Source: Zhongshania aliphaticivorans (GTDB lineage Bacteria > Pseudomonadota > Gammaproteobacteria > Pseudomonadales > Spongiibacteraceae). Taken from it: a DNA stretch of 64,000 bases. Below, piece after piece: positions 26,021 to 34,076 of the stretch. A program made the translations under genes and the position numbers. Within the stretch, counting starts at the first letter, position 1. The number at the start of each line of letters is the position of its first letter. The notes under the pieces were generated by a model that was not told the origin of the DNA, made no database searches, and was given only the letters and a program-made list of their open reading frames with translations. The stretch lies in assembly GCF_902705875.1 (NCBI RefSeq), contig NZ_CACSIK010000003.1:262407-326406 (forward strand). The letters are read 5' to 3'.

Positions 26021-26223
26021 ATGTCTCAACCATTAACCGCAAGCGCGGGGTTGCCCAAAGCGATATAGAAAGCGCTCAACTGCAGAACAATGACTTTGCG
26101 CCACTCCCCACTGACGAAGTGATTGTCGTGACCCATGGTGTTGGCATTTGCCAGACGGATGTTGTCGGCAAAGTCGACGCCACCCCCTTCTTCCAGTACG
26201 CCCTAGCTTCATTGCGGTGGTAG
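26021..26223 (+). pseudogene. remnant of a zinc-type (aryl-)alcohol dehydrogenase N-terminus
   Basis: Translation from ATG 26021 gives MSQPLTASAG. A single-base frameshift near 26050 then continues as VAQSDIESAQ and DEVIVVTHGVGICQTDVVG up to a stop at 26221. The start MSQPLTA and the VGICxTD segment (first catalytic zinc cysteine) are characteristic of medium-chain zinc alcohol dehydrogenases. The usual His after this Cys is Gln here, and everything beyond about 65 residues is missing. The gene is therefore broken by frameshift and truncation. It would have oxidised an alcohol to an aldehyde in the same pathway context. Confidence 0.6.
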
Positions 26224-26335
26224 AGAACCACCACCAAAATAGGTGGCGTATTAGAATTCTCAAAACGGGTGGTATCAAGCGCTGCCTTTCTACGTAGAGT
26301 GCAATCAAAATCAGCGATTAATCTCCGAGGCCAAT

Positions 26336-27205
26336 ATGCCAGAGCATCACACTAGTGAACGCACTTTAGTAGTAAGACGAATGCCCTTTGTTTTTAACGA
26401 CGACATTGATGCGCAATGGAATCGCGCCAAGCCAGAGTGGAGCTATATGGTCAACGGTGCGTCACTGGCCATGCCTTATTTAGAACCCTACCTTATACGC
26501 ACCATGAAGAAAGCGCTTCCTAAGCTCAAGGACCCAGCACTTATTCAAGAAGTAAAAGACTATATTGGCCAAGAGGCGCAGCACTATCAGCAGCACAGAA
26601 AATTCAACGATTTAATAAAATCGAAAGGCTACCAAGAACTTAATGCCCTAGAGGAGCAAATGCTCAAAGAATATAGCGCGCTAGAAAAACACCAAAGCCT
26701 GCGCTTCAACCTTGCCTATGCAGCGGGTTTTGAATCAATGGCGTTAGCGGTGGGTCACTGGCTAATAAAACATCGTGAGTCTCTTTTTGGCGGCTCCGAC
26801 CCACACGTTGCCTCCTTGATCCTCTGGCATTTTGTTGAAGAAATAGAACACAAATGCGCAGCCTACGATGCATATCAAGCCGCCTATGGAAGTTACTGGC
26901 ATCGCGTTTACGGTACTTTTTTCGCCGCACTACACGTGATGAAATTTAGCCGACGTGGATATATCATTATGATGAAAAAAGACGGCGGTTGGCGGAAAAT
27001 AGGACAACGCCTAAACATCATAAAATACAATCTCTGCTTTTTATTTGGCACAGCTCCTAAGCTGCTTCACTCATTATTACCCTGGCATCACCCTAGCGAT
27101 ATAAAAGATCCCCAATGGAGTGTTGACTGGATTCATGCTCACAAAAATAACAGCGAAAATTTAGCTTACCTAGACACCAACAATTTAATAAATCCAATAG
27201 TATAA
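26336..27205 (+). CDS. ferritin-like 'predicted metal-dependent hydrolase' family protein (COG3687/PF10118), second copy
   Basis: This 289-residue paralogue of the protein at 12446-13369 starts at ATG 26336 after GAGG. The putative di-iron ligands are again present: Glu50 (YLEPYL), Glu80-x2-His83 (GQEAQH), Glu133 (GFESM) and Glu169-x2-His172 (EEIEH). The family has no proven biochemical role that I can name, and 'hydrolase' is a prediction. The four-helix Glu / Glu-x2-His pattern points to a di-iron centre. It is followed 11 bp later by a StyC-like membrane protein and is surely co-transcribed with it. That supports a functional link between the two families, for example epoxidation followed by isomerisation (inference). 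Confidence 0.87.
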   Translation: MPEHHTSERTLVVRRMPFVFNDDIDAQWNRAKPEWSYMVNGASLAMPYLEPYLIRTMKKALPKLKDPALIQEVKDYIGQEAQHYQQHRKFNDLIKSKGYQELNALEEQMLKEYSALEKHQSLRFNLAYAAGFESMALAVGHWLIKHRESLFGGSDPHVASLILWHFVEEIEHKCAAYDAYQAAYGSYWHRVYGTFFAALHVMKFSRRGYIIMMKKDGGWRKIGQRLNIIKYNLCFLFGTAPKLLHSLLPWHHPSDIKDPQWSVDWIHAHKNNSENLAYLDTNNLINPIV

Positions 27206-27216
27206 GGACAGAAGAA

Positions 27217-27711
27217 ATGAACGAAGAAATACTAAAGTATCAACGCATATTAGTGATTAACGGCACCCTAATATTACTCATCGGCTTTATTATTGGTTTT
27301 GGATTTTTATTCTTTATTACCGGTGAAATAAGTCTATTCCCTATTCCCGGCAAGATCGAATACCAAGTACCCGGAACCTATGATGCTTGGCGCATGGCTC
27401 ATATGGAATGTATTGTTAATGGCTTAATGCTCTGGCTAATTGCAGCACTGCTTCCGGTATTTTTAACTTTTGTTAAAAGTATACGATGGCTAACAATAAC
27501 ACCGCTGATTATTTCTTGGACCATCATTATTGCATCTGCGATCGACCCTCTATTTGAAAATGCACGGGGCCTAATATTTGACGAGAATTCCAATTTAATG
27601 AATGCCCTTGCGTTCTTCCTTTTTTACCCCGGCGTAACACTGAGTTTTGTATTTGCTATCGGGATCTTACTGGCCGCTTGGAAGTATTCTAAAAATCACC
27701 AACAGGTATAG
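27217..27711 (+). CDS. styrene oxide isomerase-related membrane protein, divergent paralogue
   Basis: This is a 164-residue, four-helix membrane protein; AAGGA precedes the ATG. It is related to the StyC-like protein at 7691-8179. Shared features are a G-rich first helix, F/SPIP, the QVPGTYDAW segment (50-58) and H62-x5-N68-G, matching the His and Asn active-site positions of StyC. The WGN..FYLF motif is degenerated (WTIIIASAI), so the active-site Tyr is not conserved. It may therefore catalyse a different reaction or act as a haem-binding or structural partner. It shares an operon with the ferritin-like gene upstream and is followed by a hairpin. Confidence 0.6.
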   Translation: MNEEILKYQRILVINGTLILLIGFIIGFGFLFFITGEISLFPIPGKIEYQVPGTYDAWRMAHMECIVNGLMLWLIAALLPVFLTFVKSIRWLTITPLIISWTIIIASAIDPLFENARGLIFDENSNLMNALAFFLFYPGVTLSFVFAIGILLAAWKYSKNHQQV

Positions 27712-27738
27712 TCTGTTTATTTTATATATATAAGAATA

Positions 27739-27777
27739 TAGCACCTTGAAATTTTAAGTTAAAAAAACAAGGTGCTA
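27739..27777. terminator. hairpin between convergent operons
   Basis: TAGCACCTTG (27739-27748) pairs with CAAGGTGCTA (27768-27777) across a 19-nt A/T-rich loop. It lies between the StyC-like gene and the thiolase gene, whose 3' ends face each other. Confidence 0.55.
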
Positions 27778-27811
27778 CTGTCACACTACATATCGCGCTA
27801 TCAGCTTAAAG

Positions 27812-28993
27812 CTAGCAAACTTCAAATAAGCCCGCCGCACCCATGCCGCCACCAACACACATGGTGACAACCACGTATTTAACCCCTCGACGCTTACCTT
27901 CTAACAATGCATGCATAACCATACGGCTGCCGCTCATTCCATAAGGATGACCAATGGAAATAGCACCGCCATTTACGTTTAGACGATCATTAGGAATGCC
28001 CAGCTTGTCACGGCAGTAAATCACCTGCACAGCGAACGCTTCGTTTAATTCCCACAGCCCAATGTCATCCATTTTTAAGCCTGCGCGTTTAAGCAGCTTA
28101 GGAATGGCATACACCGGACCAATACCCATTTCATCAGGTTCACAACCGGCAACAGCAAGTCCACGGTAAATACCCAGCGGCGCCAAACCACGCTGCTCGG
28201 CTAATTTACCATCCATGAGCACCACCGCCGCCGCGCCATCTGAAAGCTGTGAAGCATTACCTGCGGTTATGCTGCCACCCTCGCGAACCGATTTAAGGCT
28301 CGACAAACTTTCTAAGGTGGTTGATGGACGATTACCCTCATCTTTACTTAAGGTTACTTGCTCTTCTGAAGCCTCGCCGGTCTCCTTGTTCATCACAAGC
28401 TTAGTGGCGGTGACGGGTACGATCTCATCATCAAATTTACCCGCAGCTTGAGCCGCAGCGGTTCTCTGCTGCGATTGCAATGCGTATTCATCCTGAGCTT
28501 CGCGAGATACATTATAGCGGTTGGCAACAACCTCAGCGGTGTCTAGCATTCCCATATACAAAGCTGGAGCATGAGCTGCCGCTTTAGGATCTACAGCGCG
28601 ATGCACATTCATATGCTCGTTTTGTACTAAAGAAATAGATTCGCAACCGCCCGCCAGCAACATTGGTACACCGTCTGTCATTATCTGCTTGGCACCGGTT
28701 GCAATCGTAATTAGGCCAGAAGAGCACTGTCGGTCAATCGTCATACCAGCAACAGTTACTGGCAAGCCAGCGGCCATTGCCGCATTGCGACCAAAGTTCA
28801 TTGACTGACTGCCCTGCTGAAGAGCCGCGCCCATAATGCAGTCGTCTAATTCTTGAGGATCAACTCCCGAACGCGCTACCGCTGCTTTAATCGCTACGGC
28901 TGACAACGAAGGTGCCTCTAAATTATTAAAGGCACCACGATAAGCCTTGCCAATTGGGGTGCGCGCCGCTGATACAATCACTGCGTCTTTCAT
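27812..28993 (-). CDS. acetyl-CoA C-acyltransferase (3-ketoacyl-CoA thiolase)
   Basis: This 393-residue thiolase has the full catalytic set: nucleophile Cys90 in DRQCSSGL, His349 in [10 protein letters not shown] and Cys379 in [10 protein letters not shown]. It cleaves 3-ketoacyl-CoA with CoA to give acetyl-CoA (or propionyl-CoA) and a shortened acyl-CoA. It is the last gene of a four-gene operon on the minus strand: acyl-CoA dehydrogenase, MaoC hydratase, SDR, thiolase, with gaps of only 20-50 bp. Together they provide a complete beta-oxidation spiral after CoA activation. AGGACATTT precedes the start. The chain or ring substrate cannot be told from sequence. Confidence 0.93.
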   Translation of the reverse strand: MKDAVIVSAARTPIGKAYRGAFNNLEAPSLSAVAIKAAVARSGVDPQELDDCIMGAALQQGSQSMNFGRNAAMAAGLPVTVAGMTIDRQCSSGLITIATGAKQIMTDGVPMLLAGGCESISLVQNEHMNVHRAVDPKAAAHAPALYMGMLDTAEVVANRYNVSREAQDEYALQSQQRTAAAQAAGKFDDEIVPVTATKLVMNKETGEASEEQVTLSKDEGNRPSTTLESLSSLKSVREGGSITAGNASQLSDGAAAVVLMDGKLAEQRGLAPLGIYRGLAVAGCEPDEMGIGPVYAIPKLLKRAGLKMDDIGLWELNEAFAVQVIYCRDKLGIPNDRLNVNGGAISIGHPYGMSGSRMVMHALLEGKRRGVKYVVVTMCVGGGMGAAGLFEVC

Positions 28994-29032
28994 AATAAAT
29001 GTCCTGTATTGATGCTCGTTTTGCAGATTAAA

Positions 29033-29953
29033 TTACGCATTATTTTGCTGTAAAAATGCCTGCGCTTTTAACAAGAATTTTTCTGACTGTTTAGCGCCAT
29101 TCTCTAGGGGTGCCTGCCTGTCGGTGTTACAAATTTCGTCCCAGTGCTCGGCAACAGCTTCGGGTGTTTGCTGGCTAGGATCTAAATACACCCCTTCCGT
29201 TTCAAAAATTCTGGAGCTTGCGTAGCCACCGCCACCGGCACATAAAATGTGACGACTAGGCGCACCGTCATGACAAAGTAATAGTGCCCCAGCTGTAACG
29301 GCTTCTGGCACCAACATGGCCAAAATTTCTTCTGGCATCAAATCTTCTGTCATCCGTGTTGCTGCGGTAGGCGCTAAAGAATTCACTCTAACATTGTACT
29401 TGGCACCTTCCAGCCCTAGGGTATTCATCAAACCCACAACCGCCATTTTGGCAGCGCCGTAATTTGCTTGGCCAAAGTTGCCATACATACCGCTGGATGA
29501 GGTTGTCATCACAATACGGCCATACTGCTGCTCCTTCATTAAGTCCCAAACTGCTTTGGTGCAATTTACCGACCCCATAAGATGAACATCCATCACTAAT
29601 TTAAAATCGTCTAAGGACATTTTAGTAAAGGATTTATCACGTAAAATACCGGCGTTATTAACCAGAATATCAACTCGGCCCCAAGCGTCTACCGCCTGCT
29701 TAACCATGTCTTCAACTTCGCTCATGACCGCCACATTAGCGCCATGTGCGATCGCTTCTCCACCACTGGCTACGATCTCGGCAACCACGGCTTTCGCCGC
29801 TTCAGAAGATGCCCCAGCGCCATCTCTTGCACCGCCTAAATCGTTGACCACAACCTTGGCGCCCCGCGCTGCCAGCGCTAAGGCATGACTGCGCCCCAAA
29901 CCATTTCCGGCACCTGTCACTATCGCTACCTGACCATCAAAACGTATACTCAT
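29033..29953 (-). CDS. short-chain dehydrogenase, (3R)-hydroxyacyl-CoA dehydrogenase-like (MFE-2/HSD17B4 type)
   Basis: This 306-residue SDR has the cofactor motif TGAGNGLG (13-20), NNAG (99-102) and the catalytic set Ser152, Tyr165 and Lys169 (YGAAK). The insert VVNDLGGARDGAG and the motif SSSGMYGNFGQANYGAAK are typical of the dehydrogenase domain of peroxisomal multifunctional enzyme type 2, which oxidises (3R)-hydroxyacyl-CoA to 3-ketoacyl-CoA. This matches the R-specific MaoC hydratase encoded just upstream. AAGGAGA precedes the ATG. The R-stereochemistry of this operon differs from classical FadB-type beta-oxidation and is common in steroid and branched-chain degradation (inference for this organism). 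Confidence 0.92.
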   Translation of the reverse strand: MSIRFDGQVAIVTGAGNGLGRSHALALAARGAKVVVNDLGGARDGAGASSEAAKAVVAEIVASGGEAIAHGANVAVMSEVEDMVKQAVDAWGRVDILVNNAGILRDKSFTKMSLDDFKLVMDVHLMGSVNCTKAVWDLMKEQQYGRIVMTTSSSGMYGNFGQANYGAAKMAVVGLMNTLGLEGAKYNVRVNSLAPTAATRMTEDLMPEEILAMLVPEAVTAGALLLCHDGAPSRHILCAGGGGYASSRIFETEGVYLDPSQQTPEAVAEHWDEICNTDRQAPLENGAKQSEKFLLKAQAFLQQNNA

Positions 29954-30000
29954 TTTTATCTCCTTCTATGTTAGTAAAGGCAATTTCCCGACCGGAATGT

Positions 30001-30462
30001 TTATGCAACCATTTGTACGCCGATCCACTCAGCCACAAGAGCGGGTTTTGTCTCACCGTCTATCTCTATAGTGACTTCTGTATTTACCCGAAAATTCCCG
30101 GGCTTAATTTCATCAATGGCTAAAATTTTTGCCTTAGCACGAATACGACTACCCACTTTTACCGGTGCAAGAAAACGAACTTTATCAAAGCCATAATTAA
30201 TGCCCATATAAACGCCGTTTATGACCACGCTATACTGTTCAGAAAAATACGACAGCATAGATAAACTCAGAAATCCGTGGGCAATAGTAGTACCAAACGG
30301 GGTCTCTTTTGCACGCTCAGGATCTACATGAATAAATTGATGATCCAAGGTGCAATCAGCAAATTGATTAATCCTATCTTGATCTATTGTCAGCCAATCT
30401 GTCGCTTCTGATTCAAAACCAATATAGTTTTGAATTTGATCTTTTTCGATTAATGTCGTCAT
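30001..30462 (-). CDS. MaoC-family (R)-specific enoyl-CoA hydratase
   Basis: This 153-residue single hot-dog protein has the R-hydratase motif TLDHQFIHVD, with the catalytic pair Asp40 and His45 spaced as in PhaJ-type enzymes, followed by GTTIAHGFLSLS. It adds water to trans-2-enoyl-CoA to give (3R)-hydroxyacyl-CoA. GGAGAG precedes the ATG. It lies between the acyl-CoA dehydrogenase and the (3R)-hydroxyacyl-CoA dehydrogenase-like SDR in the same operon, exactly the order of the reactions. Confidence 0.93.
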   Translation of the reverse strand: MTTLIEKDQIQNYIGFESEATDWLTIDQDRINQFADCTLDHQFIHVDPERAKETPFGTTIAHGFLSLSMLSYFSEQYSVVINGVYMGINYGFDKVRFLAPVKVGSRIRAKAKILAIDEIKPGNFRVNTEVTIEIDGETKPALVAEWIGVQMVA

Positions 30463-30483
30463 AAATACTCTCCGTAATTATTG

Positions 30484-32286
30484 TTAAAACCAGCTGTTTT
30501 CCATGTCGTAAAAAGTTGCATCGAGGTTAATCAAGTTTGTAGACCACGCTTCTAGCAGAGGCAGTTCAAAATTTAAAAAATATGTCATTGCTTGCAACTT
30601 ACCGCGATAAAAATCCTGCTCTGTCTGGTGAGGTTCAGCGTTCAATGCCGCTTGTGCCACTACACCCTGACGCAGCCACAACCATGCGATCACCACATGA
30701 CCAAACATATCTAAGTATTTCACGGAATTTGCCAACACCAGATCAATGGGCTTTTCCATCATCGAGCCTAGTAAATGATCTGTGGTTTTAGTGAGTATTG
30801 CCACCGCGACACTCAACTGCTCTGCCGCTTTAGACAGACCAGCTAGCTTGGCGGCTTCAATATCGTGTTGAATTTCTGCTAGACATGCGCGATAACCCGC
30901 CATTTGATTCATGGGCAGTTTCCGCGCCAATAAATCCATGGACTGAATACCTGTGGTCCCTTCGTGAATCGGGTTAAGGCGGTTATCCCGGTAGAACATT
31001 TCCACTGGATGCTCATTTATATAACCGTGACCACCCAGTATTTGGATGGCTAAATCATTCGACTTAGGGCCGTATTCAGAAGGCCAGCTCTTAATAATGG
31101 GCGTTAAGAAATCCAGCAGCGTATTAGCTTTTTGTCGCTCTTCGTCACTGTTTGCGGTGTGACGGTCATCAGCCAGTTTTGCGCCAAATAAGCACAGCGC
31201 GAAAGCACCTTCGGAATACGCTTTTTGGGTGAGCAGCATACGCCTTACATCGGCATGCTCAATAATACTAACGGGAGGTGACAACGGGTCTTTGCACGAC
31301 GGTAAGCGCCCTTGAAAACGCTCACGTGCGTAATCCAAGGAATATTGGTAACCCACCAAGGCAGTACACGCTGCATTAGTGCCCACCATGATGCGTGCTT
31401 CGTTCATCATATGAAACATATAGCTGAGCCCACGATTCGCTTCACCCAGCAAGTAGCCAACGGCGCCGTCTTTCTCACCAAAACTCAATGCCGTTGAGGT
31501 ATGGCCGCGGCCACCCATTTTATGGAACAAGCCGGCTAAGGCGACGTCGTTGCGCTCACCCAAGCTACCGTCATCGTTGACAAGTACTTTAGGAACAATA
31601 AAAAGGGATATCCCTTTGACGCCGGCTGGAGCCCCCTTAATTCTGGCCAAGACCAAATGAACAATATTGTCATTGAGATCGTGATCACCGCCAGAAATAA
31701 AAATTTTACTCCCGCTAATACGGTAAGTGCCGTCTTCTGCTGGAACCGCCGTCGTCAGCAAATCCGCAAGCCCAGAACCCGCGCTTGGCTCGGTCATGGC
31801 CATGGTGCCGGCAAAGCGACCACTGCGCATGGGCTTTACCCATTTTTCTATCTGCTCCGGTGAACCATGATTTTCAATCAGGCTGGCATTGGCTGAGGTC
31901 AGCGCGATATAACCCATCGTTGTACTGCCAGCAGCCGACAAATACGCATTGGCGGCAGTGGAGATCATCAGGGGCAGCTGCATGCCGCCATAGTCATAAT
32001 CTGCCGTTGACGACACGAAACCGGCCTCAATGGCAGCGTCAACCGCCACTTTGATTTCCGGAATCATGGTGACTTTCTTGCCGTCAAAGGTCGGCTGCTG
32101 CTCATCAACTTTTTTACGAATAGGCACAAAATACTTGGCAGCAATTTGCTGGGCGGTATTGATGGCCGCATTAAAGGTTTCCTTAGAATGGTCTTCATAA
32201 CGCGAGCGCTCGATCAAGCTCTCAGCATCAAATAGCTCATAAAGCATGAATTGGATATCGCGTTCAGAGAGTATTGCTGCCGTCAT
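30484..32286 (-). CDS. acyl-CoA dehydrogenase, long (about 600-residue) type
   Basis: This 600-residue flavoprotein starts at ATG 32286 after AGGTG; a GTG two codons earlier is less likely. It has the flavin/substrate motif MTEPSAGSGLADL and the catalytic-base segment NPIHEGTTGIQ. The extra C-terminal helical region (from about residue 470) is characteristic of the DmdC/FadE5-like subfamily with the PF12806 extension. It introduces the trans-2 double bond into acyl-CoA, passing electrons to ETF. It is the first gene of the beta-oxidation operon, 102 bp downstream of an XRE/MmyB-type regulator on the same strand. Confidence 0.93.
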   Translation of the reverse strand: MTAAILSERDIQFMLYELFDAESLIERSRYEDHSKETFNAAINTAQQIAAKYFVPIRKKVDEQQPTFDGKKVTMIPEIKVAVDAAIEAGFVSSTADYDYGGMQLPLMISTAANAYLSAAGSTTMGYIALTSANASLIENHGSPEQIEKWVKPMRSGRFAGTMAMTEPSAGSGLADLLTTAVPAEDGTYRISGSKIFISGGDHDLNDNIVHLVLARIKGAPAGVKGISLFIVPKVLVNDDGSLGERNDVALAGLFHKMGGRGHTSTALSFGEKDGAVGYLLGEANRGLSYMFHMMNEARIMVGTNAACTALVGYQYSLDYARERFQGRLPSCKDPLSPPVSIIEHADVRRMLLTQKAYSEGAFALCLFGAKLADDRHTANSDEERQKANTLLDFLTPIIKSWPSEYGPKSNDLAIQILGGHGYINEHPVEMFYRDNRLNPIHEGTTGIQSMDLLARKLPMNQMAGYRACLAEIQHDIEAAKLAGLSKAAEQLSVAVAILTKTTDHLLGSMMEKPIDLVLANSVKYLDMFGHVVIAWLWLRQGVVAQAALNAEPHQTEQDFYRGKLQAMTYFLNFELPLLEAWSTNLINLDATFYDMENSWF

Positions 32287-32388
32287 AATCACCTAACCTC
32301 AATGCAAAGTAGGGGTGCATTCTGTCGAAATGCGGTTTTGGCCACCACGACACCGAATGTCTAGCTGCAATCACACACGTTTTTGACG

Positions 32389-33225
32389 CTAATAAAATAG
32401 CAAGGGGTGAGAAAGCTGCTGATTTGACACGTCGCCGAAGGTGTCCTGCTCATTTTCTGGATAGAGGGTCACAATACTTAGCTTGGGCTCAGAGACAAAC
32501 GCACTAGGCCCCAAAGCACCAACCATGCTTCCCACACTAAAAAACCGTTTTAATTCACCATCAATATCCAACTGAACTCGGAAGCTTGCCATGGGTTCGG
32601 TGCGCGCCGCGCGCTGCCGCCAGTCTGAAGGTACACTCGGATACGCCTTTAAACGCTCAACGGTCTGGTTTGCCGTTTCATCGCCGGTAAACAGGGCGGT
32701 CTGTTGAATGGACATTAAAATAGCAGACAAGGTATCAGGCCAATCACTGACGATATTTCCCGCGCCAGAATGGCTGAAAATAAAGTCATAAAAATTCGTC
32801 ACCGATGCCAGCGCTTGCTCACTGACAATGCGCGAGTAAAAACTTACCCACCCTCGATTAACCATGAGAATATTTGTCGAGCTATCTACGACCGAGGCTG
32901 GGAAAGGATCTAATGCGCGCAAATTCATCTGCAGCGCCTTGCGAAGCCACTTTAATTCCGGCGAGTTAAAATCAATTTTTTCTTCACGCGGCGCATAGCC
33001 GGCTGCAATCAGCAAATGAGTCAAATCACGCCGACCCAACGCCATCACGTTTGCAATATCCAAGACCATGGTTTCGCTAGGCCGACTATTGCCGTTTTCC
33101 AAACGACTTATATGGCGCGGTGAACTATCCAAACGATCTGCCAACTCTTCTTGGCTCAGGCCATGCACGCCGCGCCAAAATTTAAGAAAGCGGCCAAAAA
33201 CAGAATGTGTATTATTATCTTTCAT
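32389..33225 (-). CDS. XRE-family transcriptional regulator with MmyB-like ligand domain
   Basis: This 278-residue protein has an N-terminal XRE helix-turn-helix at about residues 12-66 (LSQEELADRLDSSPRHISRLE). The C-terminal domain resembles MmyB/MLTR ligand-binding regions, with the characteristic NRGWVSFYS and DWRQRAARTEPMASF segments. Related C-terminal domains are proposed to bind fatty acyl compounds. It lies directly upstream of, and on the same strand as, the beta-oxidation operon, so it is a plausible local regulator responding to an acyl intermediate (inference). Confidence 0.88.
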   Translation of the reverse strand: MKDNNTHSVFGRFLKFWRGVHGLSQEELADRLDSSPRHISRLENGNSRPSETMVLDIANVMALGRRDLTHLLIAAGYAPREEKIDFNSPELKWLRKALQMNLRALDPFPASVVDSSTNILMVNRGWVSFYSRIVSEQALASVTNFYDFIFSHSGAGNIVSDWPDTLSAILMSIQQTALFTGDETANQTVERLKAYPSVPSDWRQRAARTEPMASFRVQLDIDGELKRFFSVGSMVGALGPSAFVSEPKLSIVTLYPENEQDTFGDVSNQQLSHPLLFY

Positions 33226-33291
33226 TGCCGCTCTGCTTATACCAATGAATTCACCACCGTGAGTGGCTTTGGATACGTCGCGCTGAACAAA

Positions 33292-33780
33292 CTATCGCGA
33301 TTCAATCTTTGCCGAAACCATGTCACCCCGCGCATCTTCCACCCACACAGCAGCCTTGTCTCCGTCAATATTGCCTTTAACAAAATACTCCTCGCCCACC
33401 TCCAAATTGACCAGGACACTGCCTTCGGCCTTATAGATATTATTAAAAAAGGAGAAGAATGGCACCGTAACATAATTCACCGCTCGAATATTCAAACGCT
33501 GCTTTCCGGCAGGCACCTCATGACGCTGAGAACATAGGCTTAGGCCTTGCTGATTTGCATTGCCGCCATCTTGAGTACAGGTGGAGCTAGCGTAAACATG
33601 CTTATCATTAACGGCAGCTAATTCATAAAAATGCTGCTTGATCAGTGATACTTTGCTGCTGCTATCATTTATGTGGGCAACAGGGCCGGAATAAGATTGA
33701 GAAAGCCCCGAGAATTCATTTACCTGAGCACAGTTAGTCAGTAGCAGTGCTGTAATAAAAGCAAAAAATACTCTTTTCAT
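33292..33780 (-). CDS. small lipoprotein of unknown function
   Basis: This 162-residue protein begins with a short lipoprotein signal ending LLTNC (Cys17). GGAAGGA precedes the ATG. The mature part contains two Cys residues (STCTQDGG and LSLCSQRH), a beta-rich segment (KQRLNIRAVNYV) and VNLEVGEEYFVKGNI. The layout resembles small periplasmic beta-sandwich lipoproteins that are common but mostly uncharacterised. I cannot assign a function. It is 66 bp upstream of the XRE-type regulator on the same strand. Confidence 0.75.
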   Translation of the reverse strand: MKRVFFAFITALLLTNCAQVNEFSGLSQSYSGPVAHINDSSSKVSLIKQHFYELAAVNDKHVYASSTCTQDGGNANQQGLSLCSQRHEVPAGKQRLNIRAVNYVTVPFFSFFNNIYKAEGSVLVNLEVGEEYFVKGNIDGDKAAVWVEDARGDMVSAKIESR

Positions 33781-34076
33781 TATTATCCTTCCCCGTGTCT
33801 ACCCGCACACTCACCGCCAGCAACAACGTTATGGAGGCTGCACTCAATATCAGTTTTTCTATTGTGAGGATAATATCAGCTTATCGTCACCCCTGTATGA
33901 CTAATCCACTATCAAACTCCAATTGACTACCCTAATCAGAATGTGGGGAGCCAGGTTTAGCATCCTCCGTTACGTCAATTAAGACGCCTACACTTCCATC
34001 TCCCCAATTCCTCCTTATTTACTTCAACATTAATCACCATACTTTCTAAAAATAGGTAACAAACCGGTGACCTGCC

